64,000 bases of DNA, taken from NCBI RefSeq assembly GCF_000308795.1, contig NZ_BAGK01000311.1, positions 1-64,000 on the forward strand, given 5' to 3'. Under the pieces are notes generated by a model. The model was not told the DNA's origin, made no database searches, and saw only the letters and a program-made list of their open reading frames with translations. How positions within the stretch are numbered: position 1 is the stretch's first letter; every line of letters begins with the position of its first letter. The translations under genes were made by a program, and so were the position numbers. The DNA comes from Nocardia thailandica NBRC 100428. Lineage in GTDB: Bacteria; Actinomycetota; Actinomycetes; Mycobacteriales; Mycobacteriaceae. This document shows positions 16,576-24,846 of this stretch, in pieces.

Positions 16576-17306
16576 GAGTCGGTGCCCGTCAGAAGCCGCG
16601 GGGTCCATCGTGCTGCAGTGGCGTCAGATCGCAGGGTGCACTCGATTAGCCCGCCGGCGGCGGGCTCTGTGCGAAGCAGTCCGTGCACCACGCGGCCGCC
16701 GCGTGGAGTGAGGCGCACCTGGTGCTCACGGGCCCGCAGCCGCCCCCTGCCCTGCCCGATCCCCTCGGCGGCCACGCATCGAGCCGTGACGGTCAGATCG
16801 GCACCCTCGACCCGGTCGGTGCCGGTGATCAGCAGGGTCGCGCCGGTCTTGCGGGCCCTCGCCTGCAACACCCGCAGCGACCGAGGCGCCGACAACCCCG
16901 CGCCGGCGATCACCAGATCCATCCCGTCCAGCAGCGTGTGCACGACCGCCTGCGCACCGTCGACGGGGACCGGGCCGATGACCGCGAGCCGGCGAAGGTC
17001 CCCGCCGAGCTCGTGGACGGCCAGAAGGCTCCAGGCGGTGTCGGGCCGCCCGGTGGGGGCGACGAGCGCGACGTGCTGGCCCGCGGCAGTGACCGCGGCC
17101 GCCATCGCTTGCACCGGCAGCGTGGATCCGGTGTGGGCGATCATCGAGCCGGCAGCGACCCCGGCGGGCAGCAACTGGGCCAGTGCACTCGGCAGCGGCA
17201 TCCGCGCACGCGACAGGTCATCGGCACGGCCGAGGCGCTGCGCCAGCATCGCTGCGGTCTGCGCGCTCGTCAGGCCCGCGACGTCCGCCGCGTCGATCCG
17301 GATCAT
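16572..17306 (-). CDS. ImuA'-like RecA-fold protein under SOS control
   Basis: The 244-residue protein resembles the RecA-like ImuA' of actinobacteria, which works with ImuB and DnaE2 in damage-induced mutagenesis. A hydrophobic strand pattern (GSMIAHTGSTLPVQAMAAAV, HVALVAP, MDLVIAGAG, ATLLITGTDRV) follows a RecA core without a classical Walker A. Identification rests on this pattern plus a near-perfect LexA box 34-49 bases upstream. The start codon at 17306 lacks a clear ribosome site. The neighbouring gene is not imuB, so the cassette is incomplete or diverged. Confidence 0.55.
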   Translation of the reverse strand: MIRIDAADVAGLTSAQTAAMLAQRLGRADDLSRARMPLPSALAQLLPAGVAAGSMIAHTGSTLPVQAMAAAVTAAGQHVALVAPTGRPDTAWSLLAVHELGGDLRRLAVIGPVPVDGAQAVVHTLLDGMDLVIAGAGLSAPRSLRVLQARARKTGATLLITGTDRVEGADLTVTARCVAAEGIGQGRGRLRAREHQVRLTPRGGRVVHGLLRTEPAAGGLIECTLRSDATAARWTPRLLTGTDS

Positions 17307-17339
17307 GCCCGCAACCGCCCGGCATCGACCTGGCGTGAT

Positions 17340-17355
17340 TCGAACATGTATTCGA
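17340..17355 (-). promoter_or_regulatory. LexA (SOS) box
   Basis: TCGAAC-ATGT-ATTCGA differs from the actinobacterial consensus TCGAAC-N4-GTTCGA at one base. It lies upstream of the imuA'-like gene in the proper orientation and distance for repression. Confidence 0.75.
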
Positions 17356-17531
17356 TTATGCCCGATTCGCGGTGCTCATCGGCGCAGGGGGAGCGGCGGG
17401 GTGCCCCGTTGCTGGTGGCGCCGGAGCAGCGGCCCTGCCCTCGGCTATCGAATTCGGCCCAGCGATTGCCCGAGCTGCTGCCGCGCTGGCGACGATCGCG
17501 ACCGTTCGGTGCTAGACAACCTGCTGCAACC

Positions 17532-17933
17532 TCACGCCCCGGGTGCGCGGAGATAGTCGCCCGTGCGCGAGAACCCTGCGCGCAGGTAGAACCCGGCAAC
17601 GTGATCAGCGGCACCGAGCGCGATATGAGGAAAGTTGCGGGCCGTCGCCCAGCTGGTGAGGTGGTCAACCAAGGCCCTACCCACGCCCTGCCCGCGATAG
17701 TCAGGATCGACGGCAACATCGGTGATCAGCGCGACCAGGCGGCCGTCGCTGATCATCCGGGCCATCCCTACGGCAGAGGACTCGTCGACTACGGCGACCA
17801 CACCGGTGATGCAACCAGCCAGGGCGGCCGAGGCGGCGTCGTCGTCGGGCACGTGCCAGCCCGCGCCCGCCCTCAGGTGCTGGAACTCGGCAACAGTCGG
17901 CAGCCGGCCAAGGATCTGAAAGTGCGTGTCCAT
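17532..17933 (-). CDS. GNAT N-acetyltransferase
   Basis: The 133-residue GNAT-fold protein has the acetyl-CoA loop DPDYRGQGVGRALVDHL and a typical C-terminal motif FYLRAGFSRTGDYL. The length is normal for a single-domain GNAT. The ATG at 17933 is preceded by GGAGGAC. Substrate unknown. It is a single gene between the SOS cassette and the toxin-antitoxin operon. Confidence 0.88.
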   Translation of the reverse strand: MDTHFQILGRLPTVAEFQHLRAGAGWHVPDDDAASAALAGCITGVVAVVDESSAVGMARMISDGRLVALITDVAVDPDYRGQGVGRALVDHLTSWATARNFPHIALGAADHVAGFYLRAGFSRTGDYLRAPGA

Positions 17934-18048
17934 GTCGTCTAGTCCTCCGGGGAGTCGTTGCTCGGCGCGGTCGGCTCCTCGGGCGCGGGTGCCTAGCGAG
18001 AAGGTGGACCCGTCCGCCGCCGGCTGGTTCATCGTTCGCTATCCGTGC

Positions 18049-18074
18049 GGGGACGTGTCGTTTTACCAGGTCAG
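18049..18074. repeat. left flanking repeat of the AbiE module
   Basis: GGGGACGTGTC-N7-CAGGTCAG also occurs at 19895-19920, with the same spacer length, on the other side of the abiE genes. The reading frames around both copies share YP.GDVS..QVR, so the repeat may be a coding remnant or a recombination site. Confidence 0.5.
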
Positions 18075-18224
18075 GCGTCGTTGTCGCACCCCCGAACGTG
18101 GCGGCAGCCATCCCTCTGGATCTGAGGGGCTTCCGCCCGAGTGAGGTTGAGCGGAGGTGAGCTGGTTTGGGCAGGTCAATTGCGTGATTGTGACGATTGA
18201 TTTGGGTCACTTGGATCGTTTTCG

Positions 18225-18253
18225 TGACATCTTTTCGGTACGCTTTGATGTCA
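18225..18253. promoter_or_regulatory. candidate AbiEi operator
   Basis: TGACATC (18225-18231) and GATGTCA (18247-18253) are a perfect 7-base inverted repeat running into the abiEi ATG. A second small dyad, GTGAC-N11-GTCAC, lies at 18190-18210. AbiEi antitoxins repress their own operon through inverted repeats. Confidence 0.5.
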
Positions 18254-18870
18254 TGAGCACAGCAGTGGGTCTCGCCGGCAAGGCGCTGGAAACCTACCCG
18301 GCCGGAAGCTTCGTCCACACGAACCGCCTGCCGGGAACCACTGCTGCCGCCACATCGGCGATCAAGCGGGCACACAAGCGCGGCGACCTGGTGCCGATTC
18401 GGCGCGGTCTGTACTTCAAGGGTGTCCGGACCCGCTATGGAATGACGCGCCCCTCGCCGGAAGCTATCGCTGCCGAGATACTGGGCAAGACCGGCGCGGG
18501 CCCGACGGGGTTCTCCGCTGCGCGAGCGTTCGGCCTGACCACGCAGGTGCCGGCGAAACCAACCATGGTGGTCACCGGCGCAGTCCCCACCTCGATCCCC
18601 GGGGTGAAGATCTCCAAGCGAAACAACCTTCGCCGCGCGGCACTGCGCCCGCTCGAAATCGCGGTCCTCGAACTGCTTCGCGGCGACTGGGAGACCACGG
18701 TCGACGGTGGATGGAACGCGATGAGCGCAGCGGTAGGCCAGGCGCTCACCGCGGGAAAGCTGCGCTGGAGCAAGCTCACCGCGGCCGCGGAAGGCGAGCG
18801 CTCACCTGCCCTGCGGGACAACCTGATCCGGCTCAGTGAGGACTTGCGGGCATCGGGCATGCTTGCCTGA
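18253..18870 (+). CDS. abiEi: AbiEi-family antitoxin/repressor
   Basis: The 205-residue protein has a winged-helix N-terminus with an AIKRAHKRGDLVPIRRGLYF pattern and a C-terminal domain typical of type IV antitoxins. It binds DNA upstream of its operon and counters the nucleotidyltransferase toxin without direct binding. The ATG at 18253 is selected because the upstream in-frame residues come from promoter sequence. The stop overlaps the toxin ATG (TGATG). Confidence 0.85.
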   Translation: MSTAVGLAGKALETYPAGSFVHTNRLPGTTAAATSAIKRAHKRGDLVPIRRGLYFKGVRTRYGMTRPSPEAIAAEILGKTGAGPTGFSAARAFGLTTQVPAKPTMVVTGAVPTSIPGVKISKRNNLRRAALRPLEIAVLELLRGDWETTVDGGWNAMSAAVGQALTAGKLRWSKLTAAAEGERSPALRDNLIRLSEDLRASGMLA

Positions 18871-19874
18871 TGCCTGCGCTGCGTGAGCACCCCGACGACC
18901 TGGCCGCGCTGATCGCCGCCGCGGCCGAGCAACTCGAGCTGGACCAGACCTTTCTGGAAAAGGACTTCTGGGCCATGGAGGTTCTGCGAGCAGCGACGTT
19001 CCCCGTGGACGTGACAGGGCAAACCGGCACCGGCCCGCTCACCGTCATCTTCAAAGGCGGAACGTCGCTCTCGCGCGTCTACGGACTGATCGAACGATTC
19101 TCCGAGGACATCGACCTACTCGTGGTGTTCCCCGAGGTCGGCGCCGGCACCGGAACCCGCGACAAGGCGCTCAAACGAGTGCGCGACGCCGTGGTCGAGC
19201 ACCTCGGAATCGGCAAGGACGCCATGGAGGGCAAAGAGGCGACCACCGGGGTGAAGCGCAATGTTCGCTACCGGTATCCAGCGCGCGTGACCCCCTCCGA
19301 GACGGCCGAGCGCGCGATCACCGAGGGCGTACTTCTGGAAATGGGCACCCGCGGCGGCACCTTCCCCACACACAAGCGTGAGATCCGATCCATGATCGCC
19401 GACTTCGCGATCGAGGTGTTCGGAGACACCCCCGACACGTGGGAGGAGTTCGCGCCGTTCGCGGTCGAAGTCCTCGCCCCGGAACGCACTCTGTTCGAGA
19501 AGCTGGCCGCGCTGCACGACGGCGCCTCCCGTGCCCCGGATGAGAAGGCTGTGGCCGCGCTGCAGCGCAATGCGCGGCATCTCTACGACATCCACTGCCT
19601 GCTCGGCAACGCCGAGGTCGTGGCCGCGCTGGAAGAACTCGGGCCCGATGGCATCGCACAGCTTTGCGCCGACGTCGACGAGCACAGCGAGAGCGCTGGC
19701 TTCAGCTACACGCCACGACCCGAAGCCGGATTCGGCCAGAGCCCGCTGCTGGACCTGGATTCCTCCCGGGTGCTGAACTCGGGCTACCGGCGTGCGATGC
19801 AGCTCGTCTACGGCACGCAACCAACGCTTCAGCAGTGCCTGGAGACGATCCGGACGAACGCACACCTTCTCTGA
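18870..19874 (+). CDS. abiEii: AbiEii-family nucleotidyltransferase toxin
   Basis: The 334-residue protein has the family's FKGGTSLSRVYGLIERFSED-I-D motif near residue 52-75: a GS loop followed by DxD for metal and NTP binding. Members transfer nucleotides to RNA or tRNA and stop growth, often upon phage attack. A conserved late motif (ERTLFEKLAALHDGA) and ARHLYDIHCLL are also present. Full length and intact motifs suggest a functional toxin. Co-translated with abiEi. Confidence 0.9.
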   Translation: MPALREHPDDLAALIAAAAEQLELDQTFLEKDFWAMEVLRAATFPVDVTGQTGTGPLTVIFKGGTSLSRVYGLIERFSEDIDLLVVFPEVGAGTGTRDKALKRVRDAVVEHLGIGKDAMEGKEATTGVKRNVRYRYPARVTPSETAERAITEGVLLEMGTRGGTFPTHKREIRSMIADFAIEVFGDTPDTWEEFAPFAVEVLAPERTLFEKLAALHDGASRAPDEKAVAALQRNARHLYDIHCLLGNAEVVAALEELGPDGIAQLCADVDEHSESAGFSYTPRPEAGFGQSPLLDLDSSRVLNSGYRRAMQLVYGTQPTLQQCLETIRTNAHLL

Positions 19875-19894
19875 CACTCGAAACCTACCCGGCC

Positions 19895-19920
19895 GGGGAC
19901 GTGTCATCGGTGCAGGTCAG
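19895..19920. repeat. right flanking repeat of the AbiE module
   Basis: Second copy of GGGGACGTGTC-N7-CAGGTCAG. It is preceded by AAACCTACCCGGCCGG, which also occurs at the start of abiEi (about 18274-18289), so this short tract mixes sequence like abiEi and like the left repeat. Confidence 0.5.
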
Positions 19921-19988
19921 AGCGGTAGCGCCTGACGGATGTCGGTGGGGCGTGCGACGATACGCCTTCCATCGACGAGGGGGTTTCA

Positions 19989-20744
19989 ATGGCCGATTTG
20001 CGGAGCCGTCTGCAGGCATTGATCGCCGACATCAAGCACGGTCCGGCGGCCCCGGCCGTCGAGGTCCTCGAAGAATGGGCGCGCCGGCGAAAGGAACTCG
20101 ACGCCGAGCTGCTTCGAACCCCGTTGACGGCCCGGGAACGCCAGGACCTGGGCAGGGAAGCCGAACACGCGCGTGCGCTGCTCACCTCCGCGATCGACCG
20201 CACCCGGATCGCAGCCGAGGTCGCCCGCAAGACAACCGAGCGCGAGCTGCTCGCCGTTGGCGCCGACGACATCGACTGGGCCGGACTGCGGATCTGGGTG
20301 GTGAGCAAGGGCTCTCGCGCTCGCCAGGACATCCCCGTCGACCCGGAGGCGTTCGTGTACTTGGCGCGCTACCTCGCCCGAGCGGGGATGCCCGCGCCCG
20401 GCCAGCCGGTGCTGCGGACGTTGCGCGGCGAGGCGCGGCCGCTGTCGTACTGGGCGCTGCGGCGGGTGTTGCAGCGCGCGAATGATCGGCTCGGTACGAA
20501 CTGGACCTGGCACGACCTGCGCCACACCGCCGCGATCCGGCTCGTGGGCGATGCGAAGCTGACCTTGCCCGAGGTTCAGCGGATCTTGCGGCACGCGAAC
20601 CTGTCGACACTGGGGGTCTACACCGGCGTCCGGATCGAGGACATGTTCGACCGGATCCAGGAGCACTACGCCCGCCCGCGCCCGCAGGTCTCCTACCCGG
20701 TCGGCTACGACGCCGCCGACGTGGCGGTGGTCTTCGGTGGCTGA
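19989..20744 (+). CDS. truncated, chimeric tyrosine recombinase
   Basis: The frame is 251 residues. From about residue 88 (GADDIDWAGLRIWVVSKG) onwards it is a tyrosine recombinase catalytic domain with the beta-hairpin Lys, HDLRHTAAIRL (HxxR), LRHANLSTL and Tyr in GVYTGV. The segment that should precede it, with the SAM-like core-binding domain and first catalytic Arg, is absent. Residues 1-87 are an Ala/Arg/Glu-rich helical sequence unrelated to recombinases. A deletion fusion is the simplest explanation, and strand-cleavage activity is unlikely. The stop overlaps the next recombinase gene by eight bases. Confidence 0.7.
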   Translation: MADLRSRLQALIADIKHGPAAPAVEVLEEWARRRKELDAELLRTPLTARERQDLGREAEHARALLTSAIDRTRIAAEVARKTTERELLAVGADDIDWAGLRIWVVSKGSRARQDIPVDPEAFVYLARYLARAGMPAPGQPVLRTLRGEARPLSYWALRRVLQRANDRLGTNWTWHDLRHTAAIRLVGDAKLTLPEVQRILRHANLSTLGVYTGVRIEDMFDRIQEHYARPRPQVSYPVGYDAADVAVVFGG

Positions 20745-23229
20745 GACCTCGAGCGCGCCGCCGCTGACCTACACCGCGCGCAGCCGGCGGCCGCGCCACC
20801 TGCATGAGGACAGCCACGGGCTGATCACCCGGTTCCACGCCGATACCAAGGCCGCGCCGGCGCCCGCCCCGGCGAATCCGCCGCGCCCGCAGGGCGAGTT
20901 GGGTACGGCCTCGGTCGGCGAGATCGTAGCGGCCACGCGGCGGGTATGGCCGAATGCGACACGGACGGTGATGTTCTCGCGTCTGCGCGGCGTGCGGGCG
21001 GTCCTCGAGCACCTGGCTGGCTTTGCGGGCGAGAGCTGGCAGCAGCGGTGGACGGCCGCGGGCCTGGGCGAGCGTCACATCTCGCTGGGGGACGTGCTGT
21101 TTCCCGAGGGTGGGCGGGTGCAGAAGGACGCGGTCACCGGGGTGCGGATCCTGTTCTGCCTGCGGGTGATCACGCCGTCGGTGCCCAGCTTCCGCTCTTA
21201 TCGGTTCAGCAACTATCCCGACACCTTCCGCATGATCGCCGCCGATCCCGGCCTGGACCGGCTGTTCGACGCGGTGCTGGCATACACCGACGCCGCGCAT
21301 GTCGATCGGGTGCACGCGATGTTCGACGTGTGCGCGGCGCTGACCACCCAGGGCATCGCGCTGGCCGACCTCACCCCCTCGGCGCTGCTGCACTACACCT
21401 ACGAGTGCCGCCGCCATGGGGTGACCATCGGTGCGACCGGTGACACCCGCAAGTTCGGTGGCGTGCTGGCCTGGCACGTGCTGCGCGAGATGGGGCACTT
21501 CCCGGCGTCGACGCCGCCGAGCCCGCGCGCCTCGGCGTATCGGGGCCGGCGCTCGGTCACCGAGATGGTCGACCATCACGGCGTGCCCGGCGCCGCGGTG
21601 CGGCAGGTGTTCATCGACTACCTGTCGCGGCGCAGCGCGGAGCTGGACTACGCCACCCTCGAGAACCTGGCCCGACACCTGGTCGGCTACTTCTGGAACC
21701 GAATCACCGAGATCAACCCGGCCCAAACGGATTTCGTTCTGGCGGAGCCGGTTTATGCGCAGTGGCGCGAATCCATCAACTGGCGCGAGCCGAAGAACGG
21801 GGAGGCGCCGGAGCGGCGGTTGCATCCGGAGAACATCGTCGTCTCGGTGCGCGGGTTCTACGCCGACCTGCACAGCTGGGCTGTGGAGGACCCTGGGCGG
21901 TGGGGGCCGTGGGTGGCGCCGTGTCCGGTCCGCTACGGCGAGCTGCGTGGCGCGGGCAAACGCCGCCGCCGGGTCAAGGAACGTATCGACGACCGTATCC
22001 GCGTGCGCCAACCGCTGCTCCCGGCCCTGGTCGAGTACGTCGAAACCCGCTACGAGCACGCCCGCGACCTGCTGGCCGCCGCTGAGGCGGCCGCGGCTGC
22101 CGGGGTGACCCGGTTCCGGTTCGGCCAGGCCGACTACGAACGAGTCGTCAGCGTTCGCGCGCGGGTTCGGGCCGGACAGCCCGTGGTCCGGCTGCGCATG
22201 GTGGCCTCCGGTGAGGTCGTCAATCAGACCCAGGCCGAGGACTACTGCTTCTGGCGGTGGGCGGTGGTCGAGGTGCTGCGGGCCTCGGGGATCCGGATCG
22301 AGGAGCTGTGCGAGCTCACCCACCTCAGCATCCGCCAGTACCGGCGCCCGAACGGGGAAGTGATCGCGCTGCTGGTGATCGCGCCGTCGAAGAACGACCG
22401 CGAGCGGGTCATCCCGATGTCGGCCGAGTTGTTCCACGTCATCGCCCGCATCATCGCCCGCCACACCGCCGGCGGGCAGACCATCGCGGTGATCCCACGC
22501 TACGACACCCAGGACAAGATCTGGTCGGCGCCGCTGCCGCACCTGTTCCAACGCCAGGTCGGCATGGCCCGCACGGTGATCGCGGCGGGCACCATCGTGT
22601 TCTGGCTGCGCGACACCTGCGCCGCGCTCGCCGAGACGAACCCGGCCTTCGCGCAGATGCACTTCACCCCTCACGACTTCCGGCGCCTGTTCGCCACCGA
22701 GCTGGCCAACAGCGGTCTGCCGGTCCACATCGGCGCGGCCCTGCTCGGACACCTCGACCTCGACACCTTCCGCGGCTACGTCACCGTGTTCGACGAAGAC
22801 GTGGTGCGCCACTACCAATCCCACCTCGCCGCCCGGCGGCGCCTGCGCCCGGCCGACGAGTACGCCGCGGTCACCGAGGCCGAGTGGAGCGAGTTCGAGG
22901 AGCACTTCGATCAGCGCAAGGTCGAACTCGGCGGGTGCGCGCGCCCGTACGGGTCACCGTGCCAGCACGAGCACGCTTGTATCCGGTGCCCGATGCTGAC
23001 GATCAACCCGAAAATGATTGGCCGCCTGGACGATATCGAAGCCGATCTACTGGAGCGGCGAGCCCGTGCCGAACGCGAGGCATGGGTCGGAGAGATCGAA
23101 GGCCTCGACCTGACCCTGACCTACCTGCGGCAGAAGCGTGAGCAGACTCAACGCTTGTCACGGCTGTCCGCGGTGGGGGCCGGGCCGACAATGCTTACCC
23201 TCGACCGTCGGATTCCGGAGTCACGATAG
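20737..23229 (+). CDS. large TnpB-like (Tn554-type) tyrosine recombinase
   Basis: The 830-residue protein has catalytic residues in its C-terminal half: Arg in ASGIRIEELCEL, Lys in APSKNDRERVI, HDFRRLF (HxxR), HxxR-box partner LLGHLD and Tyr in GYVTVF. A Cys/His cluster near residue 735-755 (GSPCQHEHACIRCP) and an amphipathic helical tail follow, as in TnpB proteins of Tn554-like tandem integrase elements. The GTG start at 20737 overlaps the upstream partial recombinase. In complete elements two or three such proteins act together; here the first partner is broken. Confidence 0.85.
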   Translation: MAETSSAPPLTYTARSRRPRHLHEDSHGLITRFHADTKAAPAPAPANPPRPQGELGTASVGEIVAATRRVWPNATRTVMFSRLRGVRAVLEHLAGFAGESWQQRWTAAGLGERHISLGDVLFPEGGRVQKDAVTGVRILFCLRVITPSVPSFRSYRFSNYPDTFRMIAADPGLDRLFDAVLAYTDAAHVDRVHAMFDVCAALTTQGIALADLTPSALLHYTYECRRHGVTIGATGDTRKFGGVLAWHVLREMGHFPASTPPSPRASAYRGRRSVTEMVDHHGVPGAAVRQVFIDYLSRRSAELDYATLENLARHLVGYFWNRITEINPAQTDFVLAEPVYAQWRESINWREPKNGEAPERRLHPENIVVSVRGFYADLHSWAVEDPGRWGPWVAPCPVRYGELRGAGKRRRRVKERIDDRIRVRQPLLPALVEYVETRYEHARDLLAAAEAAAAAGVTRFRFGQADYERVVSVRARVRAGQPVVRLRMVASGEVVNQTQAEDYCFWRWAVVEVLRASGIRIEELCELTHLSIRQYRRPNGEVIALLVIAPSKNDRERVIPMSAELFHVIARIIARHTAGGQTIAVIPRYDTQDKIWSAPLPHLFQRQVGMARTVIAAGTIVFWLRDTCAALAETNPAFAQMHFTPHDFRRLFATELANSGLPVHIGAALLGHLDLDTFRGYVTVFDEDVVRHYQSHLAARRRLRPADEYAAVTEAEWSEFEEHFDQRKVELGGCARPYGSPCQHEHACIRCPMLTINPKMIGRLDDIEADLLERRARAEREAWVGEIEGLDLTLTYLRQKREQTQRLSRLSAVGAGPTMLTLDRRIPESR

Positions 23230-23365
23230 TTCTCGGAAAGGAGTTCAGCCGCAGGATGCGCATGATGGCCGGCCAATCCCTTCCGTCGGTCGGAGTAGAA
23301 GCCGCCGATGAGTGGCAGCAGCTCCATCACCGGGTTTTTCGAGAGGCCTCGTGTGACCTGCTGGA

Positions 23366-23890
23366 TCACGGTGCGGATGAACGGACTTCAGCAGCGTCCT
23401 GTCGTCTGTGTAGCCCATAGGGGGTGAGGCCGCGAGGCTTGAAGACTGCCAGAACCATCGCGGCAGCCAGAACGACGGCTGCGGCCGCACCGTGGACGAC
23501 GAAGGTCGGCGCCCGAAGCTCGGGCAGTGTGGAAGCCGGTCGCTCGGCGATGGCGGCATAGTGGTCGACCGTGCGGGTGTAGAGGATCAGGATCGCCGTC
23601 GCGATCACGTTGAGTGCGAGCTTGAACAGCACCCAGTAGTGCCGGATGAGACCCCATGGTGTCCCCAGGGATTGAACGATGCCCGTCACCAGTGAGCCCA
23701 CCGATAGCGGCACCAGTACCCACCACGCCAGTGGTCGGGCGACGAGGTCGATCGCACGAACCAGTTGCACGTCGGAAGTGGTGATCCCGACGACGGCCAA
23801 GGCCAGGAAAGCGAGGACCGCGCCGAGCCAGCCGACCGAGATGCTGACGTGCAGGGTGAGGGCGAGTTTGCGCCTGCGCCGACTCAGCAC
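23366..23890 (-). CDS. small integral membrane protein with four helices
   Basis: The 174-residue protein has about four hydrophobic segments, beginning LALTLHVSISVGWLGAVLAF. Helix-embedded His and Trp residues recall DUF2269-like or haem-associated membrane proteins, but I cannot assign a function. The GTG at 23890 overlaps the upstream gene's stop (GTGCTGA), indicating a two-gene operon. The pair is divergent from a TetR gene, with two operator-like palindromes between. Confidence 0.6.
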   Translation of the reverse strand: MLSRRRRKLALTLHVSISVGWLGAVLAFLALAVVGITTSDVQLVRAIDLVARPLAWWVLVPLSVGSLVTGIVQSLGTPWGLIRHYWVLFKLALNVIATAILILYTRTVDHYAAIAERPASTLPELRAPTFVVHGAAAAVVLAAAMVLAVFKPRGLTPYGLHRRQDAAEVRSSAP

Positions 23891-24075
23891 CGCACGAGCT
23901 CTTCGCTGGTCGGTGCCACGGCCGACTGGGCGTGTCGCCCGGGCCCGTGCTGGCCGCCGCTGACGAGCAGTCCGACGACGAGCAGCGCCACCAGAAGCGC
24001 GACGACGACTCCGGTCACTATTACCCAGCGGGGCGTATTCGGGCCGTGGGGGCGTTGCGGGGAGCTGTGGGTCAT
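23884..24075 (-). CDS. small single-span membrane protein
   Basis: The 63-residue protein has one strong hydrophobic helix (VIVTGVVVALLVALLVVGLL) flanked by a Pro/Arg N-terminus and a Gly/His C-terminus. The ATG at 24075 has CCGGAGG upstream. It is first in a two-gene operon facing the TetR gene. No family recognised. Confidence 0.6.
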   Translation of the reverse strand: MTHSSPQRPHGPNTPRWVIVTGVVVALLVALLVVGLLVSGGQHGPGRHAQSAVAPTSEELVRC

Positions 24076-24110
24076 CAGGAGTCCTCCGGATCGAGCACAA
24101 CGAGTTTTCA

Positions 24111-24143
24111 AGACAGTATGTCTCGATTACGAACAGTCTGTCT
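24111..24143. promoter_or_regulatory. paired TetR-type operators in a divergent promoter
   Basis: AGACA-GTA-TGTCT (24111-24123) is a perfect dyad and GAACAGTCTGTCT (24131-24143) a close relative, with centres 20 bases apart (two helical turns). They lie between the small membrane operon and the TetR gene. Confidence 0.65.
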
Positions 24144-24157
24144 ACACCAATGGCAGG

Positions 24158-24751
24158 ATGTATCCTGGGCAGGTGCCGAAGTTGTGGAGCGAGACGATTG
24201 ATTCGCACCGCCGCACGGTGCGCGAGTCCATCCTGGACGCGGCCGCGCTGTTGGCGATCGAGCACGGGGTCGCCTCGGTGACGATGTCCCAGATCGCCGA
24301 GCAGGCCGGGATCGGGCGGGCAACGCTGTACAAGTACTTCCCCGACGTGGGCGCGATCCTTGCCGCCTGGCATGAGCGCCAGATCGGTCACCACCTGGAA
24401 CAACTGGTGGCGGCGAGTGCAACCGAAACTGACCCGTCGCAACGATTGGATGTCCTGTTGGGCACCTATGCGCGGATTCTTCGCGAGTCCAGGCACCGTC
24501 ACGACAGCGATCTCGGCGCGATGGCGCGCCACAGCGGTCCGCACGTCGACCATGCCGAACAACGGCTGCGTCAGTTGATGACCGATGCGGTGGCCGCCGC
24601 CGCCGCGGCCGGCGCGGTGAGGACGGACACACCTGCCGGTGAGCTGGCCAGCTACTGCTTACACGCGCTCGATGCCGCTATCGCTGCATCGTCCGACGCC
24701 GCGGTTGCCCGCCTCATCACAGTTATCCGGGCCGGTTTGGAACCCGCCTGA
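24158..24751 (+). CDS. TetR-family regulator
   Basis: The 197-residue protein has a TetR HTH (TMSQIAEQAGIGRATLYKYF) and an all-helical ligand domain. The ATG at 24158 has only a weak purine stretch (GGCAGG) upstream; a GTG at 24173 is also possible. Two palindromes 15-47 bases upstream are likely its own operators and would also control the divergent membrane operon. The ligand is unknown. The location at the edge of the copper region is not by itself evidence of metal sensing. Confidence 0.88.
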   Translation: MYPGQVPKLWSETIDSHRRTVRESILDAAALLAIEHGVASVTMSQIAEQAGIGRATLYKYFPDVGAILAAWHERQIGHHLEQLVAASATETDPSQRLDVLLGTYARILRESRHRHDSDLGAMARHSGPHVDHAEQRLRQLMTDAVAAAAAAGAVRTDTPAGELASYCLHALDAAIAASSDAAVARLITVIRAGLEPA

Positions 24752-24846
24752 ACAGGCCTCGAGCCAGGGAACGGGCGTGGCGGGCATACTTCCAGCAGTC
24801 GGGGGTAGTCGGGCTGTGTGGGGGTGCGCGCGAGGAGGTGAGCGTG

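Noticed and set aside
20182..22905. 907-residue minus-strand open frame
   Set aside because: It is the GC-driven mirror of the two recombinase genes: His/Arg/Gly-rich low-complexity sequence, no domain, and the plus strand carries clear catalytic motifs.
23366..23890. calling the small membrane protein a CopD-type copper importer
   Set aside because: It is shorter than CopD and lacks its conserved pattern; the copper context alone is not enough.
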